From an uncultured Christensenellaceae bacterium (GTDB lineage: Bacteria; Bacillota; Clostridia; Christensenellales; Borkfalkiaceae): a stretch of DNA of 64,000 nucleotides. Where the stretch lies: NCBI GenBank assembly GCA_910586945.1, contig CAJULO010000005.1:41520-105519 (forward strand), read 5' to 3'. Position 1 is the first letter of the stretch; every line of letters starts with the position of its first letter. Positions 6,407 through 15,094 of this stretch are shown one piece after another. Position numbers and translations under genes: made by a program. The notes under the pieces were generated by a model. That model saw only the letters and a program-made list of their open reading frames with translations. It did not search any database and was not told where the DNA came from.

Positions 6407-9097
6407 TCACAATTTTTTAGTACTTTTATTTTTTATACAATAACGCATAATAGCTTGAATACCTTCTTGTATTCCTATGATAGACAATGCCATTGCAATA
6501 ACTTTACACCAATCTACAATATTTAAAGCTACAGTTTCAAATACTCTGTTGCCAAACTGTGTTATAATAATTTGTAGACTTAAGACTACAACAAGAACAA
6601 GCAACATAAGTCTATTTTTAAAAAAGTTTTTAAATATACTATTATTCCCAAGTTCTCTACAATTCAATGCATTAAAGAGTTGAAATAAGACAAATAGTGT
6701 AAAAACAACTGTTCTATTCTTGACATTGTCTATCTGTAAAAAATTCGTTGCAATTTGCAACAGGCAAATACCTGTCATAAATAAACTTGCAATAAAAATT
6801 TTTATTAGCATTGAACGGCTTAAAATACTTTCTCCCCTAGCTATTGGTTTCTTCTCCATTAAATTGTTTCGAATAGGTTCCAGTCCTAAAATGAGTGCCG
6901 GCGGGCCATCCATAATTATATTTATCCAAAGTAGGTCAAGTGCTGAAAAGGGTTGTTGTATATTTGGAAAAAATAAATTTAAAATTGTACATAAAAAAAT
7001 TAAAAATACTGATGCAACATTTACCGTCAATTGAAATTGTATAAAACGCTTAAAGTTTTCATAAATCCCTCTGCCCCATTGTATTGATGTTGCTATTGAG
7101 GAAAATGAATCGTCTAATAAAACAATATCCGCCGCCTCTTTTGATACCTCAGTACCCGCTATACCCATAGCAATACCAACATCCGCAGTCTTTAATGCAG
7201 GTGCATCATTGATACCATCCCCTGTCACTGCTACTACATTGCCAAGTAACTTCAGCGTCTTTACTACCCGCATCTTCAATGTGGGTGTACTTCTTGCAAT
7301 GACAGCAACGCGTGGCAATGTCTTTCTAAATTCTTCTTCTGCCATATCTTCAAGCACACTTGCTTCCATCGCAATACCGTTCGTACCAAATAGGTGTAAC
7401 TGTCTTGCAATCTCTGTGGCGGTGACAATATTATCTCCAGTTAACATTTTAACCGCAATTCCTGCATTCCTACATTTTTGAACGGCATCATATACTTCCG
7501 GACGCAATGGGTCTGCAATGGCTACAAATCCGTCATATTGCAAATTGCATTCGCATTCCTCTCTTGTTGATGGCAATATCTTGACAAATTTATGTGCAAA
7601 TGCAAGTACTCTTTTTGCCTCTTGTTGCCACTTTCTCTCCTGCTGTTGCATTGCATCATTTTCTTCTTCTGTTAAATTTGATATACTCCGTATTTTTTCC
7701 GGACTTCCTTTACTTAAAATTAAATATCCATCCCTTTGTCTTAAGCATATAGTCATATTTTTTGTACTCGAAGAAAAGGAATAACTTTGTACTATCTCTT
7801 GGCTTTGCCGCACTTTTTCATAATCAATAGCATTTTTTTGCAATAATGCAAGCAATGCACACTCTGTAGGACTACCTATAAATTGTATTTTTTTATCTTG
7901 CAATACAATATCCGCTGTACTATTTACTGCAAAATTATACAAAAGTTCTTGTGTAAAGTCTACTTCTGCTTTTGTAAGCTTGTCTAATGCAATATATTTA
8001 CCATTTGCATAAAGATTTGTAACAGCCATTTTATTTTCCGTTAAAGTTCCAGTTTTATCTGAACAGATTACATTGACACTTCCCACCGTTTCACATGCAA
8101 TCATCTTTTTAACTAACACTTGCTGTTTTGCCATTTTGACAATATTGATGGATAAGGATATTGCAACAATTGTAGGTAGTCCTTCCGGTACACATGCCAC
8201 CATTAAAACGATACTTGTAATAAATAGATTGGATACAGATGTAAAGTTAGTCGTCTTTGTCACTAGCAAATAAATAAATTGCATGACAAAAATTAAGAAT
8301 GCAACAATACCTCCAAATATTGTAATATTTTTGCCAAGTTTTGTAAGCTTTTCTTGTAGTGGTGTTCGTCCACTTTCCTCCTGCTGAATCTCTTTTGCAA
8401 TCATTCCAAACTCTGTGTTATCTCCCACAGCACAAACTACCATTTTGCCATTTCCATGCACAACAAATGTCCCTGCAAAACAATAATTTTCTTGTTCAGC
8501 TATAGGAGTACTTTCCGCTGTAAAAATTTTTTCAGCATTCTTTTTTACCGCTAAACTTTCACCAGTTAAGGCAGATTCATCACACTGCAAATCATTCGAT
8601 TGCAACAATCTTCCATCTGCCATGATTTTATCTCCAATGCTTAGATAAACAATATCCCCTACTACAAGTTCTTCTTGCAAGATAGTTTGTATTTTTCCCT
8701 CGCGTAGCACTTTACACACTGTTCCATTTTTAATTTTATTTAATGCATCAAATGCCTTGATTGACCGTCCTTCCATGATAATAGTCAAGGAAACAGATAT
8801 TGCTATTGTTACAAAAATACCAATGACTTCGGCATAATTAAAACGATGCCCCTGCACAGCTTCAATACAGTTTACCACAAGCGTTATTCCCCATGCTATT
8901 ATCAACAAAATGAGCATGGGTTCTTTTAATGCATCCATGATTCGAAAAAATATATTTTTGCGCTTGACTTCTGTCAAGCTATTTTTTCCATATTTTATGG
9001 CATGCTCCTGTACTTGCTTGTCTGAAAGTCCACTTTCTACCGAACTATTTAAAGTTTTTAACACTTCTTCTGGTGTTTTTAAATAAAAATTTTGCAT
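6407..9097 (-). CDS. P2-type calcium-transporting ATPase
   Basis: The 896-residue protein has the full P-type ATPase order: N-terminal cation ATPase domain, actuator loop with TGES, the membrane motif ACVPEGLP that binds Ca2+ in P2A pumps, the phosphorylation site CSDKTGTLT (Asp near residue 350), the hinge TGDGINDAPALK, and a C-terminal block of TM helices with NIIMDGPPAL. It should export Ca2+ (possibly Mn2+) at the cost of ATP. It follows the response regulator gene by 4 bases without an obvious Shine-Dalgarno and is the last gene of the gltX-kinase-regulator-ATPase run. Family certain; exact ion inferred. Confidence 0.9.
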   Translation of the reverse strand: MQNFYLKTPEEVLKTLNSSVESGLSDKQVQEHAIKYGKNSLTEVKRKNIFFRIMDALKEPMLILLIIAWGITLVVNCIEAVQGHRFNYAEVIGIFVTIAISVSLTIIMEGRSIKAFDALNKIKNGTVCKVLREGKIQTILQEELVVGDIVYLSIGDKIMADGRLLQSNDLQCDESALTGESLAVKKNAEKIFTAESTPIAEQENYCFAGTFVVHGNGKMVVCAVGDNTEFGMIAKEIQQEESGRTPLQEKLTKLGKNITIFGGIVAFLIFVMQFIYLLVTKTTNFTSVSNLFITSIVLMVACVPEGLPTIVAISLSINIVKMAKQQVLVKKMIACETVGSVNVICSDKTGTLTENKMAVTNLYANGKYIALDKLTKAEVDFTQELLYNFAVNSTADIVLQDKKIQFIGSPTECALLALLQKNAIDYEKVRQSQEIVQSYSFSSSTKNMTICLRQRDGYLILSKGSPEKIRSISNLTEEENDAMQQQERKWQQEAKRVLAFAHKFVKILPSTREECECNLQYDGFVAIADPLRPEVYDAVQKCRNAGIAVKMLTGDNIVTATEIARQLHLFGTNGIAMEASVLEDMAEEEFRKTLPRVAVIARSTPTLKMRVVKTLKLLGNVVAVTGDGINDAPALKTADVGIAMGIAGTEVSKEAADIVLLDDSFSSIATSIQWGRGIYENFKRFIQFQLTVNVASVFLIFLCTILNLFFPNIQQPFSALDLLWINIIMDGPPALILGLEPIRNNLMEKKPIARGESILSRSMLIKIFIASLFMTGICLLQIATNFLQIDNVKNRTVVFTLFVLFQLFNALNCRELGNNSIFKNFFKNRLMLLVLVVVLSLQIIITQFGNRVFETVALNIVDWCKVIAMALSIIGIQEGIQAIMRYCIKNKSTKKL

Positions 9098-9101
9098 ATA
9101 A

Positions 9102-9749
9102 CTATATTTCTAAAATTTCCTTTAATTTTTGTATGGTATCTTGTCTGTTCTTGCTCTGTAATTTACTGTTGATTGTTGAGATATAATTGCGCGCTGTACC
9201 ATCTGTCAATCCTAATGCAGAGGTTATTTGCCGATTATTAAATCCGTCTGCAAGCATAAGTGCAATTTCCACCTCTCTATCGGATAAGTGAAAATGTTTT
9301 TTTAACTCAATCTCTTTATTTAAAGTGACTGCTTTTGCAACTTCGGTTAGCTTCTTTGCCACCTTTGATGGCAATATTGTATCTCCAGCATGTGCATTTT
9401 TTATAGATTCTAACAAAACAGCGCTAGATATATCCTTTAATAGATAGCCACATGCTCCATTATGTAAAGCATTTAAAATATATTCGCTGTCATCAAATGT
9501 TGTCAACATCAAAATTTTAACAGATGGATATCTTTTTTTCACTTCTGCCGTCGTGACAACACCATTCATAATAGGCATACGAATATCTAGCAGTAAAACA
9601 TCTGGCAGATTCTCTTGCATCTTATTTAAAGCATCTTCCCCATTTGTAGCAGTTGCTATTACCTCCATCTCTGGACAGGATAACACAATACTTTTAATGC
9701 CTTCGGCAAGTAACGGTTGGTCATCGACAATCATAACTTTTATTGCCAT
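9102..9749 (-). CDS. NarL/LuxR-family response regulator
   Basis: The 215-residue protein has a receiver domain (1-120) with the acidic pocket VDD at 8-10, phospho-acceptor Asp55 in LLLDIRMP, the conserved Thr in LMLTTFDD and the Lys in YLLKDIS. A LuxR-type helix-turn-helix follows at about 150-210 (LSDREVEIALMLADGFNNRQI). Its start overlaps the end of the kinase gene by 10 bases and has GAGGA before it. It is the partner of that kinase, and the ATPase gene downstream is an obvious candidate target. Confidence 0.93.
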   Translation of the reverse strand: MAIKVMIVDDQPLLAEGIKSIVLSCPEMEVIATATNGEDALNKMQENLPDVLLLDIRMPIMNGVVTTAEVKKRYPSVKILMLTTFDDSEYILNALHNGACGYLLKDISSAVLLESIKNAHAGDTILPSKVAKKLTEVAKAVTLNKEIELKKHFHLSDREVEIALMLADGFNNRQITSALGLTDGTARNYISTINSKLQSKNRQDTIQKLKEILEI

Positions 9750-10972
9750 ATCAATTCCTCTTCCTTTTTTATGCTTTTAGGTATTTTTAATAGAATATCA
9801 AACCCTTCATCTGGATGTGCTGTAAAAGTTGCCACGCCTCCTAATTCTTCTACCTTTTCCCGTGTTGTGCGTAGACCATATCCTTCAATAATTGTTTTTC
9901 CACTACCTATTCCATTGTCGGATAGAAAAAAAACAACATCTTCTTTTGTCTCTTTTAATTCAAAAATAAAAGCAGTACTTTTACCGTGTCTAAGTCCATT
10001 TGCAATTCCCTCTCGCAAAGTATTTGCAATCAATCTCTCCACTTGACTGGACAATACCATTTCTTCTATCTTCCAGCGTATTGTCAAATTTGTAGCATTG
10101 GTTGTTTCTAGCAAAATTTGTTCTAAATATGCCTTGAAAGTTACTTTTGCATGTCTACCTGAAAGTAAATGGATACTCATACGCAACTGTTCTAAACAAT
10201 TTTTTGCCTGCAATTCCATAGCGGTTACAGCAGCATATGCTGGAGTATCCTTTTTTAAACTGAGCTTGGCAGATTCTGCCTGCATAATCATTGTAGTTAG
10301 GGAATGTCCCGCTGTATCATGAATTTCTTTTGCAATACGATTGCGTTCTTGATAGACTGTTGCCTCTTCAAGTTTATGATAGGCCTCTAAAAGTTCTATC
10401 TTACTTGCTTCAATTTTTCTATTTTGGCGCCAAATGACCATGGCAAAATTAAACATCATAAAATGCAAGCTAAGGATACCTATCCCCATAAAATATTGTA
10501 TAGCAAGTTCTACTGACTGTAGTGTTACTCCTTCAATTAAAGTGGAATCAAGCAAAAATCCAAAAGACATTAAAACGGCATTTGCTCCAAACATATAACT
10601 ACAATCTTTAAAATAGGGAGCAGCTAAGTAAAACTCCGTTAAAACGGTGGCATACAATATCGTGGTACTTACAATTGTTCTAGAAAAGAAGGCAATTAAA
10701 AACAAAAATATAGAATCAAAGACATAAAAAACAATTTTTTTCACAAAACTTCGCATTGTAAAAACTTTAAAGAGCATAGAAACTGTCAATGCTATAATAA
10801 AGGTCACTTGACAAATTTCAGATATCAATCTATCTCGTATGTTCATTCCTTTATTGAGAATGAACCCCAATACAGAGCTTATAATCATTAAACAAAGTAT
10901 TCCAAGAACTGCAATCTGTATAGAAAAAAAGAAATATTTTTTAAAATTACTATCTTTATTTTTTTCTTTCAT
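9740..10972 (-). CDS. Membrane sensor histidine kinase (HisKA_3 type)
   Basis: The start at 10972 is preferred (AAGG six bases upstream); an ATG at 10978 is also possible. The length is 410 residues. Five or six hydrophobic segments occupy about residues 10-185 without a large external domain, suggesting sensing within the membrane. A coiled stretch leads to the H-box ERNRIAKEIHDTAGHSL, typical of NarL-type kinases. The ATPase domain has an N box with Asn (REGIANGLRHG) and a DNGIGSG G1 box. It overlaps the gltX end and the regulator start, so the three are one transcriptional unit. Confidence 0.92.
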   Translation of the reverse strand: MKEKNKDSNFKKYFFFSIQIAVLGILCLMIISSVLGFILNKGMNIRDRLISEICQVTFIIALTVSMLFKVFTMRSFVKKIVFYVFDSIFLFLIAFFSRTIVSTTILYATVLTEFYLAAPYFKDCSYMFGANAVLMSFGFLLDSTLIEGVTLQSVELAIQYFMGIGILSLHFMMFNFAMVIWRQNRKIEASKIELLEAYHKLEEATVYQERNRIAKEIHDTAGHSLTTMIMQAESAKLSLKKDTPAYAAVTAMELQAKNCLEQLRMSIHLLSGRHAKVTFKAYLEQILLETTNATNLTIRWKIEEMVLSSQVERLIANTLREGIANGLRHGKSTAFIFELKETKEDVVFFLSDNGIGSGKTIIEGYGLRTTREKVEELGGVATFTAHPDEGFDILLKIPKSIKKEEELIWQ

Positions 10973-12413
10973 CTTCATCCTTCAAAAAGAGAATAGCTTG
11001 TTGCAATCTATTCAATACACCTTCCTTTCCTAGCAGTTGGCAAATTTCACTTGCACCACCTGGAGAACTCTCTCTGCCTGTTAAAGCAACTCGCACCGTC
11101 CATAAAACTTGACTATTTTTATATCCATTATCAGCGGCAAATTGACAGAGTGCTTCATAGATTGTAGCATTATCATAGCTAGGTAATGTAACACATAGTT
11201 CTACTATTTTGGGCAAAATTGTTTTTGCTATTTCACGGTCACTCTTCATTTTTTTATGAAAATATAAGCTGCTATCAAAAGTACTATATTCTTCTATGAA
11301 GTCTAGTTTTTCGGCAATCTCATCTAAAACATCTACTCTCGTCTGTACCAATTTTAACAATAAATCAATATCATATTTGCCATACACTTTACTCTTTTTT
11401 AAAAATGGTATAGCTTGTTTTTTAAAGGTATCAAACTCCATTTCCTTAATATAGCATCCAGATAACCATTTTAACTTTTGTATATCAAAAATAGATGGTG
11501 ATTTTTGTAATCCGTGTATATCAAATAATTCCTCTAATTGTTCTAAAGACATTTTTTCTATATTGCTTTTTGGACTCCAACCAAGCAAAGCTATATAATT
11601 TATAATTGCTTCTTTTATAAAGCCTTGTGCAATTAAATCTTGATAACTCGCATCTCCATTACGTTTGGACATTTTTTGTGTTGCATTTTTCATGATAGGT
11701 GGCAAATGCATATATTGTGGACGCTCCCAACCAAAAGCATCATATAACAAATTGTATTTTGGTGTAGAAGATAGATATTCACTACCACGAATAACATGTG
11801 ATATTTGCATTAGATGGTCATCTATAACATTTGCAAAATTATAAGTGGGCATGCCATCACTTTTCAATAGAATTCCATCTTCAATATCTTGAAAATTGAC
11901 TGATACTTCCCCATATACTAAATCCATGTAACTACCTATGCCTTCTTCAGGGATATTTTGTCGGATGACATAAGATATATTTTGTGCTAGTTTTGTAGCA
12001 ATCTCTTCTTTAGATAAGTGCAAACAATGCTTATCATATTTGGTAATACCTTTTTCATTTTTTAAAGCATTTAAGCGTTCTTGGTTGCAAAAACAATAAT
12101 ATGCCCCACCCATTTCTACAAGTTTTTCAGCATATTCTTTATAAATAGCTTTTCTTTCGCTCTGGATATATGGTCCATATTGGCCCCCTTTATCTGGACC
12201 TTCTGTATATTGAATCCCTGCATCAGCAAGGGTATCATAAATGATTTTTAACGCTTCCTTGACTTGTCTTTTATCATCCGTATCTTCAATACGCAAAATA
12301 AAACTGCCCTTTTCCTTCTTTGCAAACAAATAGGCATACAGTGCAGTACGCAAATTACCTATATGCATGTATCCTGTTGGACTTGGTGCAAATCGTGTTC
12401 TAACCTCTTTCAT
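10956..12413 (-). CDS. gltX: Glutamyl-tRNA synthetase
   Basis: The start at 12413 (MKEVRTRFAPSPTG) is chosen because AGAGGAGAG precedes it; the open frame extends further upstream without a ribosome site. The length is 485 residues, normal for bacterial GluRS. Class I signatures are present: HIGN in the first Rossmann strand and KMSKR in the catalytic loop, followed by the helical anticodon-binding domain. It charges tRNA-Glu, probably also tRNA-Gln if a GatCAB pathway exists. The 3' end overlaps the sensor kinase gene, an unusual partner for gltX. A perfect hairpin lies just upstream of its ribosome site. Confidence 0.95.
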   Translation of the reverse strand: MKEVRTRFAPSPTGYMHIGNLRTALYAYLFAKKEKGSFILRIEDTDDKRQVKEALKIIYDTLADAGIQYTEGPDKGGQYGPYIQSERKAIYKEYAEKLVEMGGAYYCFCNQERLNALKNEKGITKYDKHCLHLSKEEIATKLAQNISYVIRQNIPEEGIGSYMDLVYGEVSVNFQDIEDGILLKSDGMPTYNFANVIDDHLMQISHVIRGSEYLSSTPKYNLLYDAFGWERPQYMHLPPIMKNATQKMSKRNGDASYQDLIAQGFIKEAIINYIALLGWSPKSNIEKMSLEQLEELFDIHGLQKSPSIFDIQKLKWLSGCYIKEMEFDTFKKQAIPFLKKSKVYGKYDIDLLLKLVQTRVDVLDEIAEKLDFIEEYSTFDSSLYFHKKMKSDREIAKTILPKIVELCVTLPSYDNATIYEALCQFAADNGYKNSQVLWTVRVALTGRESSPGGASEICQLLGKEGVLNRLQQAILFLKDEDERKK

Positions 12414-12433
12414 TCTCTCTCCTCTCTTTAGAT

Positions 12434-12472
12434 AATAATGCGTGCAATTTCTTAGAATTTGCACGCATTATT
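12434..12472 (-). other. Perfect 14-bp stem-loop in the gltX 5' leader
   Basis: The arms 12434-12447 and 12459-12472 (AATAATGCGTGCAA and complement) are perfectly paired around an 11-base loop, about 10 bases before the gltX ribosome site. No U tract follows on either strand, and no T-box signature is seen. It may be a protein-binding palindrome in DNA or an RNA element. Confidence 0.7.
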
Positions 12473-12597
12473 CAATACTGTACTGCAAATGAATGACAAC
12501 GAATTCCATTTTCAAACTCTTGCGTAGATCGTCCTCTTATGCATTTTTCAAGTGTACAATTTTTTTATTTACTCTATTTTATAGTATGTTACACATT

Positions 12598-13272
12598 TCA
12601 ATTGATTTGAAAACTTTGGGAATGATAATAGCTATATAATTTATCTTCTGATACAATGATACTATCTAAGACACGAATGCTCTGCTTTTGACAAAGCGTA
12701 CAAATTTCTTGCAAACAAATGCTGTCATTTTCAGATGGTTGTACATTTCCACTTGGATGATTATGTACTAAAATAATAGATTCTGGTGCAGTGATAGATA
12801 ATATTTTTGTAATTTCTTTAAAATCAGTCTTGACACTATTCTCTGTATTCTTCTCTTCAATGGTATGAATACAAAATACCTTGCTTTCATCATTGATTAA
12901 AAAGATTTCTAACTTTTCTTTTTTATATCCTGTAAAGCGTTTTTGTATAAATTGTTGCAACTTAAAAAAATTATGTATTTTAGGTAACTCTTCATCATGT
13001 TGTATACGATTGATAATTTTCCCTACTGTAACAAGTTGTTCAGCAACCTTTTGTCCTACTCCGCTAATTGCCATTAAAAGTTTTGGACTTGCTGAAAACA
13101 CTCCTTTTAGATTGATAAAGGCATCTAGTAATAATTTAGCCGTTGGTTTAGTATCTCTTCTTGCAATGCTGTCATATAATAATATTTCTAGAACTTCTAT
13201 ATCTGTCAATTTCGTTTCGTCATCTAGTAGTTTCATACGCATTCTTTCTCTGTGTCCAGCATGCATATACAT
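12598..13272 (-). CDS. radC: RadC/UPF0758-family JAB-domain protein
   Basis: The 224-residue protein starts with HAGHRERMRMK, the usual RadC N-terminus, then a helix-hairpin-helix region (AISGVGQKVAEQL, about 66-80). The C-terminal JAB/MPN metalloprotease-like domain contains HNHPSGNVQPSEND, with both metal-binding His and the Asp. The family is historically called DNA repair protein RadC, but a direct repair role is disputed. GGAG precedes the ATG and a promoter lies at 13297-13325. Confidence 0.9.
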   Translation of the reverse strand: MYMHAGHRERMRMKLLDDETKLTDIEVLEILLYDSIARRDTKPTAKLLLDAFINLKGVFSASPKLLMAISGVGQKVAEQLVTVGKIINRIQHDEELPKIHNFFKLQQFIQKRFTGYKKEKLEIFLINDESKVFCIHTIEEKNTENSVKTDFKEITKILSITAPESIILVHNHPSGNVQPSENDSICLQEICTLCQKQSIRVLDSIIVSEDKLYSYYHSQSFQIN

Positions 13273-13296
13273 TCATTTCTCCATTGTTTTATTGCT

Positions 13297-13325
13297 ATTC
13301 TACCATATCATAAGATAAATTGCAA
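13297..13325 (-). promoter_or_regulatory. Promoter for radC
   Basis: On the minus strand, TTGCAA (13325-13320), a 17-base spacer and TAGAAT (13302-13297), about 25 bases before the start codon. Confidence 0.7.
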
Positions 13326-13413
13326 CTATTTTTTATTTAAACAAGAGTTGCTTTTTATTTTAAGACATAAATGAAAAATATTTTACAAATTCCCCCTTTT
13401 CTTGATTGATTTT

Positions 13414-13439
13414 TTGACAGTAACATGTTACACTAAAAT
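13414..13439 (+). promoter_or_regulatory. TTGACA with an overlapping 12-bp palindrome
   Basis: A perfect TTGACA (13414-13419) is followed at once by the perfect palindrome GTAACATGTTAC (13420-13431). The best -10 is unclear: TAAAAT (13434-13439) is too close, and TAGATA further on gives about 19 bases. The palindrome placement suggests a repressor operator for the gene at 13464. Confidence 0.55.
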
Positions 13440-13463
13440 AGATATAAAATTTTTGGAGGGCAT

Positions 13464-13979
13464 ATGGCGACAAAAAAGACAACCAAAAAGACGACGAGTA
13501 AGCCGAAAACTTATGGTTTTAGCATAAATAGAGCTTTAGGTATCACGCAAATGAAGACAGCATTTGCCCGTAAAACAGGTATACCAACAACAAAAGCGGG
13601 AATGCAACGTAAATTTGACCGCATTGTTACAAAAAGCTTATTTGCTAAAAGAGGAATATTTTTTTGGGTAGGATTTATTTTATTTTTTCCCATTACAATA
13701 CCTATTTATTTAGTAAAAAACCACAAACAAAAAAAGGAACAATTTTTTGAGGCAATTGAAAAATATTATGTAAAACAATTCCCGCAAGACTTTTTAGAAA
13801 AGAGCGATAGAGAGACAGTACTTTTTCAAGCAGAACAATTCAAACAATATTTTGATACATATAAAATGCCTAAAGCTTGCAAACAATATTATCTTGAAAA
13901 GTATAATAATATTATACTTTTTGTAGATACTATAGAGAAAAATAAAACAAATCATACAATAGAAAATAATATGGAATAA
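13464..13979 (+). CDS. Basic single-TM protein of unknown function
   Basis: The protein has 171 residues and I recognise no family. The first 17 residues are mostly Lys/Thr (ATKKTTKKTTSKPK). A stretch with NRALGITQMKTAFARKTGIPTTKAGMQRK follows, then one strong hydrophobic helix (about 68-88), then a charged helical tail of about 80 residues. GGAGG lies before the ATG. It is an isolated plus-strand gene between radC and the GT2/GH3 unit and has its own palindrome-marked promoter. The basic N-terminus could bind nucleic acid or membrane phosphate; this is only a possibility. Confidence 0.6.
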   Translation: MATKKTTKKTTSKPKTYGFSINRALGITQMKTAFARKTGIPTTKAGMQRKFDRIVTKSLFAKRGIFFWVGFILFFPITIPIYLVKNHKQKKEQFFEAIEKYYVKQFPQDFLEKSDRETVLFQAEQFKQYFDTYKMPKACKQYYLEKYNNIILFVDTIEKNKTNHTIENNME

Positions 13980-13986
13980 CTTATTT

Positions 13987-14034
13987 GCTAACAAAAAAAG
14001 AGACAGTTTATAAACTGTCTCTTTTTTTGTTAGC
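13987..14034. terminator. 48-bp perfect palindromic bidirectional terminator
   Basis: The whole element is one perfect inverted repeat with no loop bases beyond the centre: GCTAAC, an A run and GAGACAGTTTA, then the exact complement. It lies between the convergent genes ending at 13979 (+) and 14043 (-). Confidence 0.92.
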
Positions 14035-14042
14035 ATTGCTAT

Positions 14043-15074
14043 TTAACTACATTTTAATTTTGTTGTATAATATTTATATCCTTTAAAGAGCATAAATCTT
14101 TGTAATTTCCATGGGAAATGACAAACTAAAGTACAGTAACTTCGCCAGCGTAAATATCTATATAATTTTTTATCTTTGCTATGCAAATAATTCCATAAGT
14201 CTTTTAATGCCAACTTTCGTACTTTTATATCTTTTTTACTTCCCGTAGTAAACATTAAGGTCATCATCATCAGCACTGCCAAATTATGCAACATATATTG
14301 AGAAAGTCCTTTATCTTGTTGCATAATTTCCTCAAAACTATATAAATCAAGCATAATTTTCATAATTTTTATTTGTTGTTCATAGCGTGCAACAATTTGT
14401 CTAATATTAACAGATTGGTCTTCTCTTCCTATATAATAATGATACAAATTGATATTATAATAATATAATGTATGCACATAAGGTAATGGTTTATAAGAAT
14501 AAATATTATCTACATAAAAACTATGTTCTGGTAAAACAGTATTGCTTTTTCGTAAAATTTCCGTTTTAAATAACAGACAATGCAACATGAGAGCATCAGA
14601 ACTTTTAAATTTTTTCACATCTTTCCAACCAAAAAATTGATTTATAGGAAAGTGTTTATCATATTGCATTAAATATGTCGCATTATCACATGGTTTATCA
14701 TAGGTAAAATTTGTAATATACAAATCTGCTAAAGAATTCGCTTGTAAATGACTCTCTAAAAGATTCAGTAATTCTATCATAGCATTACTATTTATCCAAT
14801 CATCGCTATCAACTACTTTAAAAAACAATCCTTTTGCAAGTTCTATTCCTTTATTGACTCCGGAACCATGTCCCCCATTTTCTTTATGCACTGCTTGCAC
14901 ATTGCTATACTCTGCTACAAATTTATCAATAAGTTGAGGTGTTGCGTCAGTTGAGCCGTCATTGACTAAAATAATTTCAACTCTATCACCAACTGCTACC
15001 AACGATTGCACACACTTTTCTAAATATGCTGCAGAATTATAGCATGGTACAACACAAGTAATTATTGGGTTCAT
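14043..15074 (-). CDS. GT2-family glycosyltransferase
   Basis: The start at 15074 (MNPIITCVVPCYN) is preferred because GGAG lies 6 bases before it, inside the upstream ATG codon context at 15086. The length is 343 residues. GT-A signatures are PCYNSAAYLEKCV, LVNDGSTDATP and the DxD-type VDSDDWIN near residue 95. No membrane anchor is evident; it is probably cytoplasmic, transferring sugars to lipid-linked surface glycans. It lies 20 bases after the GH3 gene and is probably cotranscribed with it. It could also supply the polysaccharide cluster at 19.4-23.1 kb. Confidence 0.88.
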   Translation of the reverse strand: MNPIITCVVPCYNSAAYLEKCVQSLVAVGDRVEIILVNDGSTDATPQLIDKFVAEYSNVQAVHKENGGHGSGVNKGIELAKGLFFKVVDSDDWINSNAMIELLNLLESHLQANSLADLYITNFTYDKPCDNATYLMQYDKHFPINQFFGWKDVKKFKSSDALMLHCLLFKTEILRKSNTVLPEHSFYVDNIYSYKPLPYVHTLYYYNINLYHYYIGREDQSVNIRQIVARYEQQIKIMKIMLDLYSFEEIMQQDKGLSQYMLHNLAVLMMMTLMFTTGSKKDIKVRKLALKDLWNYLHSKDKKLYRYLRWRSYCTLVCHFPWKLQRFMLFKGYKYYTTKLKCS

Positions 15075-15094
15075 ATTCTTCTCCATTTTGTTGT

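Noticed and set aside
12414..12597. T-box leader for gltX
   Set aside because: No GGGTGGNACCGCG-like box and no terminator with a U tract are present in the gap.
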